A DNA stretch of 64,000 bases from Berberis thunbergii (GCA_003290165.1 QNQO01006953.1:244690-308689), one strand, 5' to 3'. Positions 1 through 14,971 are shown, counted from the stretch's first letter. A program made the numbers and translations. The notes: generated by a model from the sequence alone, not told the origin.

Positions 1-3048
<3,048 letters not shown>

Positions 3049-4096
3049 TTTTACATAAATCTGTTCAGGCAAAATGGAGCCTCACAATATTGGTAATAGA
3101 GTCAACTTTTTCACATTGTTTAATTAAGGTTGCATATTGTGTAATTTTTATTTATTGATCAATGTAATTTCACATACATTTGAACCCCGAAAATTATAAA
3201 CAGCAAAAGCCCAAGATTTTAAATGGTTGAAATTCTATTGGAGTATTTATCTTGGGAGAACGACTACTATGTTTTCAAAAACATATATTGTCCCTATTTC
3301 AACATAGACTGGTGGGTTGGTTATAAAGATGGATATAAAATATCTCTGGAGTATTGCTCAATATGATCAGGTTATACTGCGATAATGTCTGTAAGATGAT
3401 CGTGTGGGTGTTGGTGGGTTAGTGATGATTGTGGTTCTTTATCCTCGTAGAAAATAGGTATCCACGACTGCAGTATGTCTCCACAGATTCTCACACACTG
3501 AATCAAGAAAGGAAAAAATGGGGAGTGAGAAAGCCAGTGATCAACAACCATTCTTGGCAGGTGTCACCTACTTAATCTGTCTTAAATCATACTTTTATGA
3601 TATTATCTTTAAATCAACTAGTCTAATCAAAATAATTGATTCTTGCAAGATCTTGATAACTTTTATGATATTATCTTATCTTATTTATTTTGATTCATTT
3701 TTTTGTTTCCTTTTATGCCCTTATTTTTTGTCAAATATTAAAACCAGCCAAAATTCTTATGTATGCATTACATTATATGATCAAATTGAAGATATTTGAA
3801 ATTATATATAGTTACATAAACCAAAGCATCTTACCAATCTATTTAAAAATAATTGTACAACAATGTAAGTTAATTGTCAAAAATCCACCATTCATCACAT
3901 TGCAGTTATATGTTACAACTTGGCAAATAAAATCAACACGGTCGGATAACTATAGGACTTATAGTACTACTGATGATCGAGGTTTTTATGGTCCAATTTG
4001 GAATTGTCTAGTGAAAGGAGGGATGTAATAAAATAAGACCCATTGTATAGGGAGGCATTTGAACTAAATTATTTCTTTGATATAACATATCTAACC
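3049..4096. other. Intergenic; one orphan exon candidate
   Basis: This is AT-rich sequence between the kinase and the sugar transporter. At 3518-3560 a start codon opens 14 codons (MGSEKASDQQPFLA) followed by GCAG/GTGTCA, which could be a first exon with a weak donor. No matching second exon was recognised, so it is not called as a gene. Confidence 0.35.
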
Positions 4097-4104
4097 TATA
4101 AATA
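4097..4104 (+). promoter_or_regulatory. TATA box of the STP gene
   Basis: TATAAATA lies 101 bp before the second A of the start region, in the context CCTATAAATATG. A start site about 30 bp downstream (near 4130) would give a 5' leader of roughly 75 nt, ordinary for a plant gene. Confidence 0.65.
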
Positions 4105-4151
4105 TGTATGCAGAAACACTTCATTGTTGGTAACTCTCTCACTCACTCATT

Positions 4152-4163
4152 ATGGAGTTTTAG
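4152..4163 (+). promoter_or_regulatory. Minimal upstream ORF in the STP leader
   Basis: ATG GAG TTT TAG encodes a three-residue peptide between the predicted transcription start and the STP start codon, ending 41 nt before it. If the leader is as predicted, ribosomes would meet this uORF first. Its effect on translation is inference only. Confidence 0.45.
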
Positions 4164-4204
4164 AGGCACCAGAGAATTAAAGAGGGAGAGAGATAACATC
4201 CATC

Positions 4205-7200
4205 ATGGCTGGATCAGGAGCGTTTGCAGTTGAGGGTAGTGTTGCTGGGAATTATAATGGAAGAATAACGGCGTCAGTGATCATCACTTGCATCGTTGCT
4301 GCTTCCGGTGGCCTAATCTTTGGTTATGACATTGGTATTTCAGGTTGGTTTTGCCTCCTCTGCTCCTTGCAATTTTTCATGTTTTTGAAAGACACCTTTT
4401 TTCTTCATGAGAACTTGTTATAACCCAAAAACACAAGTCTAAGTGTTATTTGTTTTTAGATATGGTTATGGATTATGAGTTCGAATATTATCAAGAAAAA
4501 GATTATATGATAAAATGTTTGAGAGACTTTTATCTTGATGTTTATATATTATGGACATGTTTTGTTAACTTGGAATGCATATTCATTCATTCAATCATGT
4601 CATGGCCTAATTTTTCTCATTTCATCCCCTGATCAAGTTTTAGTTATAACATGTGAGGATTGGGTATCCATTCTTTAAGTAGATAGAGGAATGTTTGGTA
4701 AAGTAGAACAAGTGGGAAGGAAATTTTTATTATACCAACTGTTTATTTGGGCCCTCGATCTACTTCAGCTACTTTCCATTACTATGATGTTTTGCAATAT
4801 GAGGTTTACACTTTATTATTAGAAATCTCGAGAGAGAAACTGTAGCACTCCATCACTATTATTCTCACCACAATTTGGATTTTTCAATATTTATTGACAT
4901 GTATATATTCAATAATCAGTCATGAGAAAACTTCAGAGCTCCTACAGCTAGTAGGAAAGCTTAAAACACAGTTCCATTGTATAAAAAGTGGTTGAGGCCT
5001 TGCAGGTATCATTTTAGTAAAAGTGGAATTGCAGGCCGTGTCGAAAATATATATGTAGATAAAATCAGACATTTTTACCCATTAAAATTCAAATATAAAA
5101 AATTGCATTTTGTTACGATATATATATATATAACTATCGGGATATCAAGTAACATCCAGTGTATTTTTGTAAATGAAATATACAAATCAAAATATATTGC
5201 TAATTACATCCTGGCCGGTATTTTACAAGTGCAAACAATGATCTAGTCTCATTTCTGGATTTTGGCTCTTTCATTGATGTGATCCATCTAATGCTCTCTT
5301 TGTTTTATTTCCCATAATGAGTTTTCCTCACCTTCGTATTTCCTGCGTGTCTTTTGTGCTGAATGAGGTAAGGAAGGACAACAAACAACTTCTCAAATTA
5401 GTCTTTCTTTTGAATCCTATCTCCAGTATTTGGAATTTTGCTCAACTTAGAGATAAAAATATTGCAATCTTTTTATTGATTACATGTGCATTTTATGGGG
5501 TTGGGATTTGATAATCTTTGCGGGTACCCACTTAGGACAGTGAAGGTTATTTTGTTATCTCATGGATTTTCTCACCAAATTTATTTGTGTTGTGAATAAT
5601 ATTTGAAGTTTTAGTTACCATTCAATTTCTAGATGGTGTTAACAACTTTAAAAATAATTTAATTAACGTGTGCTAGCTTAGATGATAGAATTGTGACGGA
5701 TGGTATAAAAAATTCAAGAATTAAAGTAAAATTAAAAACTTGTGTAAGAAAAAGCATTATGAAACTTCTTGATGAGTTAAATGCATTGAATTCAAAAGAA
5801 CTAATTAGTTTGGCTCCATCAATTGCAATGAATTGAATTGGTCTTGAACGAAATAATAGCCATAAATGCATTAGAATACATTTTCTTCGTTTCATATGTG
5901 AAAGAAACATCATAACAATATTGGCTATATTGTTTGGTTCACCACCTACAAGTCAACAACCTAACATCCATTAAAATGGTGATAAGATAACAACCTTTTT
6001 TTTTAATTATCTATTTATTTATTTCTTAAAGCACGAAATTTTAGATTGTCTGCATTGTGGAAATTCGCTATGATAAGGCTATACGAGTGGACAATCTCCT
6101 TGGCGCATATGTTTTCAAAAACTCGACCATTTGCAACATGCGGTTTATCTGGAGTTGCTAATAATTATAATGATCAAGAATGTAGAAGGGCACATGATCA
6201 TTTCATGTGACACTCAGAAACTAATTAGTTGCATGCACTAGTACAATGGAGTTATTTGTGCAATAACAGTGACTTTTTTTTTTTTTTTTTGGTTCAAACA
6301 CGAAGAAGTTTATTAAAGAAAGAAAGGGAAACAAAATACAAAAGAAATCATTTCTATATCAAGGAATGTCAAGACACCGTGAAGGTGTCAAAAACCAAAT
6401 CCCTAAACAAATTACAAGTCGAACCCATCATCCACAACAATTCCCTAATCTCGATAACGATAGAGTGCTCTGATATGTTGAGTCCTTCAAATACCCTCAT
6501 ATTTCTCTCCTTCCACACACATCACATGAGTACGTGAGGAGCCCTACGCCATAACCACTCTGCCCATCGAGAATGATTAGCTTGGGACCATCAACTTAGC
6601 CAAGCTAAAATGGAGCCTTGAAACATCAAACTCAAACCAAATTCTGACAAGAAAATGCTCCAAATTGATTTGGAAAATCTGCAGTGAAACATCAAATGAT
6701 CCAGCGTCTCGTCAATCTCATTACAATACACACAAAGATTCCCTGTGTGGATTCCTCTTTTCCTTAGCCTATCTTTAGTCAAGATTCTCCCATACAACAC
6801 TGACCAACTGAAGAAATTTATCCGAGGAAAAAGATTTTTCACCCATATCATATTCTTGTGAGAGGAAATGAAGGGGTTGGAGTGAGTCTCATAATGAGAG
6901 GCAGCCAACATATCAGAAAATTCTTTCACCGAGAAGCCCACACATTTGCCCTTCCACACCAAACTATCAGATCCCTCTGAGAGCATCTGTCTATCCAACA
7001 AATGCATTAAATTGGTGACCTCCTCTAGTTCCCCAGTATTAAGGGGTTTTCGAAAGGAAAGATCCCAAGAATTTCCATTAAACCAAAAATTGCTCACACT
7101 CCCATATTGTTTGTTGTTAATGATAAATAACCTTGGAAACGGATCCTTCAGAGATTGGTTACTACACCAGAAATCATGCCAGAAAGAGATGAGATCGTCA

Positions 7201-8721
7201 TTCCCACATCGAAGAGAGGTGTGAGGGTAGAAACCACTTGCGCACCGAGAGATGGACTTCCACAAAGAGCATACATAGATAGTATATTTAGTTCTCTTTT
7301 CCCAAACCCGTCTATTGCGCCCATATTTATCAATAAATGAGAGATCTTCATAAATTGTCATTTTCTTCTACAAATCGTCAAAGTCACTTGGAAAGTAATG
7401 CAAAATTAAATGTGAGCACCTGACGAATGCCTAAACCACCTCGAGATTTGGGGCAACAAATTTTTCCCAGCCCACTAAATGCATCTTTCTAGAGTTTTGA
7501 GTGGAACCCCAAAGAAAATCACGCATGATCTGTTCCATCTTGGCCGTTATTGACGAAGGAACCTTGATAAGAAACAGAATGAACACAGGGATAGAAGCTA
7601 ATGTGGAATGGACAAGAACTAATCTGCCTGCTTTAGAGAGAAATTTGTGTTTCCACTATGCTAGTTTTGATTCCATCTTTTCGATCGTCTCATCCCACAA
7701 AGCTTTACTTTTAAAACTAGCACCCAAAGGCATGCCCAAGTACTTAATTGGAAGCCGACCCGCTGAACAATCAAATAAACCCGCCAACTGATGCAGATGA
7801 GGGACTTCTCCAATAGGCAACACCACTGATTTGTGAAAGTTTATTTTCAGACCAGAAATAACTTCGAACCAAAGCATAATTCTTTTAAGAGCAAGAACCT
7901 GAGTAGCGAAGGCATCACAAAAGATGATAGTATCATCCGCATACTGAAGAATAGAAACAGAAGGACTACCCTCTCACTACAAAAAAAAAAACTTTACTAG
8001 CTATAGAAACTAGCAACGGTTTTGAAAAACCGTCGCTAATTAAAGGTTTAGCGACGACAAATTAAAAGATTAGCGACGGCTAAAACCGTCGCTAATGTTT
8101 ATAATACTGTTTCACCACAAACGTATAAAAAAACCGTCGCTAACTTATTTACGACGGGCAAAAAACTGTCAATAATTCTTGTACTAGCGACGGTATCTTT
8201 GCCGTCGCTAAATTTTACAAATAAAACTCATTAACTATGGTATTCTACCGTAGCTAATGGTTTTTTAAATATATATATATATATATAAACATTTAGTGAC
8301 GACAAATGAGTCGTCGCTACGTTATACATATATAACTAGTTAGCTACGGTAGAGAACCGTAGCTTATGGTTTTTTAAAAAGTATATATATATATATATTA
8401 AAAACATTTAGCGATGGCAATTCTGCCGTAGCTAAGTTTTACAAATAAAACTCATTAGCTACGATAGAAAAGCCGTCGCTAATGGTTTTAAAAAAAAGAA
8501 TATATATATATATATATGTATTAAAAACAATTAGCGATGACAATTCTACCGTAGCTAAGTTTTACAAATAAAACTCATTAGCTACAGTAGAAAAGTCGTC
8601 GCTAATGGTTTTTAAAAAATATACATATATATTAAAAACAATTAGCGACGACAATTCTACCGTAGCTAAGTTTCACAAATTAAACTCATTGACTACGCTA
8701 GAAAAGCCGTCGCTAATGGTT

Positions 8722-8806
<85 letters not shown>

Positions 8807-11800
8807 TTTAAAAAAACAATTAGCGACGACAATTCTACCGTAGCTAAGTTTTACAAATAAAATTCATTAGCTACGGTAGAAAACCGTAGCTAATGGTTTT
8901 TAAATATATATATATATATATAAACATTTAGTGACGGCAAAAGAGTCGTCGCTAAGTCTTACAAAGAATATTTTATTAGATACGGCAAAAAACCGTCCCT
9001 GATAAATTTTTTAAATAAGTCGTCCCTAAGGCTTAGTATTTCTTTTAGCTACACTTTAGTGACGACAAAAGAGCCGTCGCTAAGGCTTAGTATTTCTTTT
9101 ACCTATAGTTTATTTGATACGGTATAAGCCGTCCCTACATCTTACCCATAGTCTCTTTGATATTCTTAACGCCTTCCAGTCAATTATTTACTCTTTTTTA
9201 CTAGTTGAAGTGCCTTCGTTTTTATGCAAGGCGAAACATTGTATGATATTTATAAATCTTGCAGACGCTCTTCATCGGAGGGATTTCATGGGAGACAACA
9301 GAGGAGAAGCTCATGGAGCATTTCAACAATTATCAAGGATTACGAACACTTTATCATTTTTTCCTTTGATTGTTGCAGAAACTACTCCCAAATTAGTCTT
9401 TCAACTAATGAATGTGAGAGGACTTAGCATTGCCCATGTTAAAAGGCAATTGCAGGTATGATCTGATCTGATCTGTTGTGAGAGTTTACAGAAGAAATGT
9501 CTCCCTGATCTAATGGTTCTCTCTCTGATCGCATCCAATGGTTCTTTCCCTAATCGCATTCTCTTCTGATCGAAGATATGATCAAATCGAAGAAGATTAG
9601 ATCAGATCGAAGAAGATCAAATCGAAGAAGAAGATATGATCAGATCTTGATCATATCTTGATCAAGATCAAGATCGAAGAAGAAGATAAGATATGATCAA
9701 GATCGAAAAAGAAGATAAGATCTTGATCAAGATCAAGATTGAAGAAGAAGATATGATCAAGATCGAAGAAGAAGATATGATCTTGATCAGATATGAGATC
9801 AGATCAGATTGAAGAAGATCAGATCGAAAAAGAAGATATGAGATCTTGATCAAGATATGATCAAGATCAAGATCGAAGAAGAAGATAAGATATGATCAAG
9901 ATCAAAGAAGAAGATAAGATCTTGATCAAGATCGAAGAAGAAGATATGATCAGATCTTGATCATATCTATGATCAAGATCAAGATCGAAGAAGAAGATAC
10001 GATCAAGATTGAAGAAGAAGATATGATCTTGATCAGATCTGAGATCAGATCAGATCGACGAAGAAGATATGATCATATCTTTGATCAGATCATATCTTGA
10101 TCCACCTTACAGACGACGGGTCGAAGTCGAAGATCACGATCTCTCCCTCTCGCATACAGACGAAGGGTTGAAGTCGAAGATTTATTAAACAGAGTCATTC
10201 ACTCATTGGTATTATCAGTGGTTGCTCTTGGAAAAGGACAGTTACATCACATGGGTTCATTGGTATTATCAGTGGTTGCTCTTTGTGGTATGAGAGCTGT
10301 GGAGGATTCGTTCACAATATAATAACATGTGCTCTATGGGATCGTAACTTTGCTACTCGGATTCAAGCCATAAAAGTTCTGGAAAAAAAAAATGTTCGAA
10401 GAAAAGTTGGGTACCCGGTAAGTATGTCATGAATTATTTTTTAAATACAAATTTATATGAATTATTTGCTACTCGCTAATTAAATTTTTTTAAATTAACA
10501 TTATTTTTATTTTACCGTCGCTAGTTGTTTTTTTTAAATAACATTATTTTGTATTACGGCAAAAAACTGATGCTAGTTGTTTTTAAAAAAAATAACATTA
10601 TTTTTATATTAGCGACGACAAAATCCCGTCGCTAATTGTTTTTTTAAAAAATAACATTTTTTATATTAGCTACGGCAATAAACCGTCGCTAGTTGTTTTA
10701 AAAAAAATTAAACACTAAAGAATTTAGCTATGGCAATTTATCGTCGCTAATTGTTTTAAAAAAAATCATCGATCCGCGTGAAACTTCATCTCAACCGTCA
10801 ATAACACCAAAAAATTTAGCTCAATCCAACGCACTAAACCAAACCACGTCACCGATCCACGAGAAACTAACACAATCAATCCCCTTCAATTACCTTTCTC
10901 TATATAAATTTCAATTTTTTTCTACAACCAACTTCAACAAAAAATTTCTCTCAACAAAAATTTTTCTCTCAACCTCCAGAGAAGAAATCCACAGAGGAGA
11001 AGTCCGCCGCTTCCTCAACACCGATCCCGGCCGCCTATCTCTCCCCTCCCTTCTTTCGCCGCCTCTCTCTCGGAGATCTATGATCTCTGATATTCTATAG
11101 ATCAATTTTTTTTGTGGTTTTTTTGTCATTTTTGTATGGATTCTTTGTAATTTTTTGTAATTTTTGTATGATATTCTAGAGACTGTGTAATTTTTGTTAT
11201 AATTTTGATCAATTAAATTTAGTTCTGGTAGTTGATATTAATTTTTAGAATGGACAATCATTAATAACTAATTTCATTATAAAAAATGAATTATAATTTG
11301 TAATTTATAATTTGTAAATTTCATTTGTCAATATGATTTGCAACAAAGTTGTCCCTAAATAGCCACGGCAAATACCGTGGCTGTTTTGTCAATTAGATTT
11401 TCAATTTAGCGACGGCAAAAAATCATCACTAAATAGCCAAGGCAAAAAAAGGTCGCTAAATAGCCTTAGCGACCGTAAAAAAAACCCTCGCTAAATAGCG
11501 ACGACAAAAAAATGGTTGCTAAATAGCGACGGCAAAAACCATCGCTATTTAGCAAAAACGGTCACTAAATAGCCACGGCAAAAAACGGTCACTAAATAGC
11601 CACGGCAAAAAAAACGGTCGCTAAATATCGACGGTAAAAACCGTCGCTATTTACAATTAGAGACAGTCTTCGTCGAAATTTTCAACAGCTTTAGACGAAA
11701 TTTTTTGAGTTAGCCACGTTTTTTTTGCCATGCCTAATTAGCGACGAGATAGTTTACCATTGCTGATTCAAATAGCGACGATTAAACTAGCAACGGTATT

Positions 11801-13994
11801 GCGACGGTTGTTGTGCCGTGGCTAAATCATTGTAGCGACGGTTTTTTGACAATTAACAACGGTTTTTAACACAATGATATTAGGTACAATTCATAATTAT
11901 TCAACTTTGAGATTTTAGTGGTCTGGCTTAATAACACTACATACACATGATAACTGATGCAATATAATCAAAACAGAGTGCTAGACATTGCTTCATGGAC
12001 ATATAAGCACAAGGGTCCAACTACTTGAAGCGCAATGTTTTTGTTCCCAATTATATTCTTCTACTAATAATAAGGTTGAACAAAATAAATATGCAGGGAT
12101 GAAACATGTGGGGGTGTGTGAGGTGCATAAGCTGACTGTGAAGACGATATAAATTAAGGACAAAAAAACTTGTTTTCTGGTGTTTTGAGTTAACTTTTGC
12201 ATGCTAGGAAAAAAAAAAAAAAAGTTCTCTATGAAAATGATCTCATGACATAAGCTGAAATTTTTTCAATTTACACAATGTATTGTTGTATTTCCAGGAG
12301 GAGTGACTACAATGGGACCATTTCTTGAGAAATTCTTTCCCACGGTTCTAAAGAAGATGAAAACTACGAAGCGTGATACGTACTGTACCTATAACAGCCA
12401 GGTCCTCACAGCATTCACCTCCTCCTTGTACATTGCCGGATTAGCATCCTCCCTAGCGGCTAGTCGTGTTAACAGAAGTATGGGCCGCAAAGCTACGATG
12501 ACCATTGGTGGTTTCACATTCCTTATTGGTTCCATCATCAATGGTAGTGCTGTTAATGTTGCAATGCTCATCCTTGGACGAATCTTGCTAGGGTTTGGTG
12601 TAGGTTTCACAAATCAGGTAAGCTTAGAAATTATGGTTTGGGAAAAAAAAAACATTTAAATACCTATTCCTCAGTATATCAAATAAATAATAATAACAAG
12701 ATGAACTAAATCAGTACACACAGATCTAATCTGTGGCACAAGAAATCATGCATTTGCACACTATTGTCGTTCTTGAATTATTCCAAAATGTTGTACTGAC
12801 ATATTAGTTCAAATTTCACATTTCGTTAAAGGCTACACCAGCTTACCTATCAGAAATGGCTCCAACAAGATGGCGCGGAGCATTTAGCACTGGCTACATG
12901 TTCTTCTTGGGTGTTGGCGTGGTTATCGCCAATGTTGTAAACTATCTCACAGCTCAACTCGGAAGCTGGGGCTGGCGCCTTTCACTAGGCTTAGCAGCAG
13001 TACCTGCAGCTTTCATGACATTTGGCACACTCCTAGTGACTGATACACCATGCAGCCTAGTCCAACGTGGCAAAATAAACCAAGCCAGGCAAGCTCTCAA
13101 GCGAGTCAGAGGAGTCGAATCAGACATTGAAGATGAGTTGAATCAACTCATTGATTTGAGTAAAGCTGCAGAAGAAGAGAACAAACAGCCATTCAGAACC
13201 ATATTTGAAAGACAATACCGTCCGCATCTCGTGATGTCCCTATTCATACCAACCTTTCAGCAGCTCACAGGCATCAATGTGATTGCCTTTTATGCACCGG
13301 TTCTCTTCCAATCGGTTGGGTTTAGCAATGATTCGGCCCTCATTGCAGCTGTTATACTTGGTATGGTTAATCTTTGCTCGAATACTATTTCAATGTTTGT
13401 GGTGGATCGGTATGGCAGGCGTGCTTTGTTCATGGAGGGTGGGATTCAAATGGTCCTTTTTCAGGTAAAAATCAACCATCCTGCGCTCCGTGCACACAAT
13501 CAAATACATTATCCATCAAACTGACATATTCTTATTTCTTCTTGTTTTTCATGGAAAAGGTGGGCTTGACATGCTTATTAGGAGTTAAGCTAGGTTTCTC
13601 TGGGGATCAAGTCCTGACAAAGGGCTACGCAGTAATTGTACTATTATTTATGTGTGTCTATGCAGCAGCATTTGGGTGGTCATGGGGGCCACTGTCCTAC
13701 GTCATACCAAGTGAAATATTTCCAATGAAAATTCGCTCAGCGGGCTTAAGTATATGTGTGGCAGTAAACTTCGCTATAACGTTTGTTCTAGCGCAAACAT
13801 TCTTGACAATACTATGCCACTTCAAGTACTTGGTGTTCTTGTTCTACGCAGGATGGATCACCCTGATGACAACATATATTGCTCTGTTTCTCCCTGAAAC
13901 CAAAGGGATCCCTCTTGAGTCTATGCATATCATTTGGGAGAGGCATTGGTATTGGCATAGATTTGTTCAAGGTTTTCCTAAACAAGGGCAATAG
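4205..13994 (+). CDS. Sugar transport protein, STP family hexose/H+ symporter (major facilitator)
   Basis: Exons are 4205-4343, 12298-12617, 12832-13464 and 13560-13994. All introns are GT-AG and the joined frame is open, giving 508 aa, the usual length for STPs. The protein is a 12-helix plasma-membrane importer of monosaccharides driven by protons. Marks seen: an N-terminal FAVEG and YNGRITA lead, [12 protein letters not shown] in helix 1, GRKATM after helix 2, [29 protein letters not shown] in helix 7, [25 protein letters not shown] and [10 protein letters not shown] near the C-terminus. The start is the first ATG after the short uORF and gives the family N-terminus. Intron 1 splits the second Gly of [10 protein letters not shown] and is 7954 bp long because transposons fill it; introns 2 and 3 are 214 and 95 bp. 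A broken paralogue in the same orientation begins near 31387. No defect was seen in coding or splice sites, so it is judged functional. The exact STP subgroup and substrate cannot be assigned by eye. Confidence 0.95.
4344..6273 (+). other. STP intron 1, unique left part
   Basis: AT-rich intron sequence before the first transposon. It contains only short frames and no splice-bounded exon or repeat structure that I recognise. Confidence 0.6.
6274..7974 (-). mobile_element. LINE (non-LTR retrotransposon), 5'-truncated, antisense in STP intron 1
   Basis: On the minus strand the sequence reads a reverse transcriptase end, then a zf-RVT domain, a 3' untranslated part, and a poly(A) tail seen as the T run at about 6274-6291. 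The AATAACA beside the tail (near 6264) recurs near 11930 beyond the CACTA element, which may be the LINE target duplication. If so, the CACTA element later landed almost at the LINE's truncated 5' end. The element lacks its endonuclease and most of the RT, so it is dead. Confidence 0.85.
6591..7970 (-). pseudogene. LINE reverse transcriptase C-terminal part and zf-RVT domain (remnant)
   Basis: Reading down the minus strand: the RT active-site box YADD at 7932-7943, then GLKINFHKS and IKYLGMPLG (7656-7877). After a frame break comes a 256-residue open frame (6591-7361) with the plant zf-RVT domain: [10 protein letters not shown], then the C-x2-C...H-x4-C pattern around [18 protein letters not shown]. 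The upstream fingers of the RT and the endonuclease are absent. Frame breaks mark it as inactive. Confidence 0.85.
7995..9140. repeat. Left subterminal repeat array of the CACTA element
   Basis: Units of roughly 100-150 bp of the form TTAGCTACGGTAGAAAACCGTCGCTAATGG, AT-rich spacer, ATTTAGCGACGACAATTCTACCGTAGCTAAG repeat about eight times with drift between GCGACGG and GCTACGG. Each unit pairs the motif with its inverse, so each can fold into a hairpin. In this superfamily such motifs are the transposase binding sites. Confidence 0.8.
8724..8798. repeat. (AT)n microsatellite
   Basis: An almost pure AT run of about 75 bp followed by a T run. It sits in the spacer position of the subterminal repeats, where the other units carry shorter (AT)n tracts, so it is an expanded version of the same spacer. 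Confidence 0.95.
9379..9455 (+). pseudogene. Captured exon of a GARP/G2-like MYB transcription factor
   Basis: Between a TTGCAG acceptor (ending 9378) and a GTATGA donor (9456) lies a 77-bp exon that reads [14 protein letters not shown] and [11 protein letters not shown]. This matches the second helix region of the GARP DNA-binding domain, where KANADI/G2-like proteins have [27 protein letters not shown] sequence. No flanking exons of such a gene are present, and it lies inside the CACTA element, so it is read as a transposon-captured exon with intron borders. It is not expected to make a working factor. Confidence 0.7.
9456..10125. repeat. GATC-rich repeat module (copy 1)
   Basis: A leader (TTGTGAGAGTTTACAGAAG, then ATGTCTCCCTGATC) is followed by dozens of short units such as GAAGAAGATATGATCAAGATC and the palindromes AGATCTTGATCAAGATC. 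The block closes with ATCTTGATCCACCTTACAGACGA. The same leader, units and closing sequence occur in the hAT-type element at 30513-30890, and a worn version at about 49430-49580. Confidence 0.85.
10126..10499. other. CACTA interior, possible second captured fragment
   Basis: It contains a 60-bp-period duplication (TCATTGGTATTATCAGTGGTTGCTCT near 10201 and 10259). It also has a stretch that stays open from about 10330 ([20 protein letters not shown]) to a GTAAGT donor at 10420. The origin of this fragment is not recognised; it may be another captured exon. Confidence 0.35.
10500..11860. repeat. Right subterminal repeat array of the CACTA element
   Basis: Motifs of the GCGACGG / CCGTCGCTA type recur at 10515-10760 and again densely at 11355-11850, separated by about 600 bp of AT-rich sequence. 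Spacing is shorter and the motif sequence is closer to AAATAGCGACGGCAAAAACCG than in the left array. Confidence 0.75.
11921..12297 (+). other. STP intron 1, unique right part
   Basis: Non-repetitive AT-rich intron sequence ending in the acceptor TTTCCAG directly before STP exon 2. No gene is seen. Confidence 0.6.
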
Positions 13995-14576
13995 ACTTCT
14001 CTCTGCACTTGTGTGATAAGTGTCCTCATCAGTCACCACCTTAGTAAAGGACTCATCTTCTCCTCCATATTCTCAGGACCATGTTATATACATACTGTAA
14101 GAAGCTCTAGAGTTGCTCAAATTTAGCTTATGGAATGGAATGGAATGGAGAGTAGTAATTCAGTGAACTTCTGGCTTGGTGCATGCATTAGCTCAGGACT
14201 TCACAAGATTTCCTCATATATTCTCTATTTATTGTGATGATATCATTAACATCTGTGAATATCCACATATGACAAATGATACTGATATGTAATGCGACAT
14301 CCTAATTGTTATCCTACAATCACTGCTCAATATCTCACTGATAACCGTACTTTCATTGCTGGTTTAACAATTATGGTGATTAAATGTTTTATAGATTTGA
14401 AATGGGAAAAAGGATTTCTGAAGTCTCTTTTCTTTCTCATATTGCAGTTTGAATTTCATTTCTTTACCCATTTCTAGTAAACCTAAAACAAAAATCGTCC
14501 TTCCTAGAAGTCACTTCAATTATTTGTAGAGGACCTAACATCTCATGCTACACAATGCTGATTTCAGGATTTGTTG
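13995..14576 (+). other. STP 3' flank
   Basis: This must hold the STP 3' untranslated region and polyadenylation site. A GGAATGGAATGGAATGG run occurs near 14135-14151. No other gene was found. Confidence 0.5.
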
Positions 14577-14586
14577 AAGGTCAATT

Positions 14587-14932
14587 GTAGCTCAGTTGAT
14601 CGGACATCCACTCTTCTTGTGAGAGGTCGCGGGTTCGAGACTCACCAGTTAGGATTTTGTGAATTTTCGCCTGATTATTAGGAGCACATTTGCTCCGCGG
14701 TTGATAAGCCTTCGGGTATTGAATGCAGCTGCTTAGATGAACTGGACCGGCAAGTCTTCATGCAAGGAAGAGACGATGGACCGGAGCAAAAGCAAGTCTC
14801 TATACGAGATGGAGGCGACGAAGACATTTAATAGCAACAATATTGTAGCCTTCGGGCCTGGTTTGGCTAACCCTAAGGCCAGTCATGTACCCTTCGGGCA
14901 TGGATTAATACACAAATAAAAAGGGTCAATGA

Positions 14933-14971
<39 letters not shown>

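Larger units (their letters stand above)
7975..11920. mobile_element. CACTA-type DNA transposon, non-autonomous, with captured sequence
   Basis: The left end is CACTACAAAAAAA, the classic CACTA terminus. Both ends carry many copies, in both orientations, of a subterminal motif AGCGACGG / CCGTCGCTA, typical of this superfamily. No transposase frame is present. The interior (about 9150-10450) holds a host exon fragment and a GATC-rich repeat block. The right end is less certain: the motif array runs to about 11860, and TTTTAGTG at 11913-11920 is the best candidate terminus, but the 3-bp target duplication expected of CACTA elements is not clear. Confidence 0.75.

Noticed and set aside
9668..10110. 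Open frames in the GATC/GAAGAAGAT block (also 30453-30863)
   Set aside because: They result from a repeated unit lacking stops in some frames; residue composition is Ile/Glu/Lys/Asp repeats with no domain.
11913..11923. Exact right terminus and 3-bp duplication of the CACTA element
   Set aside because: TTTTAGTG is only a partial match to the expected end, and flanking triplets (TCT left, GTC right) do not match, so the boundary is given as approximate.
14587..14660. Possible tRNA gene
   Set aside because: It has A and B boxes but no cloverleaf or acceptor stem, and it is joined to a SINE body with an A tail and target duplication.
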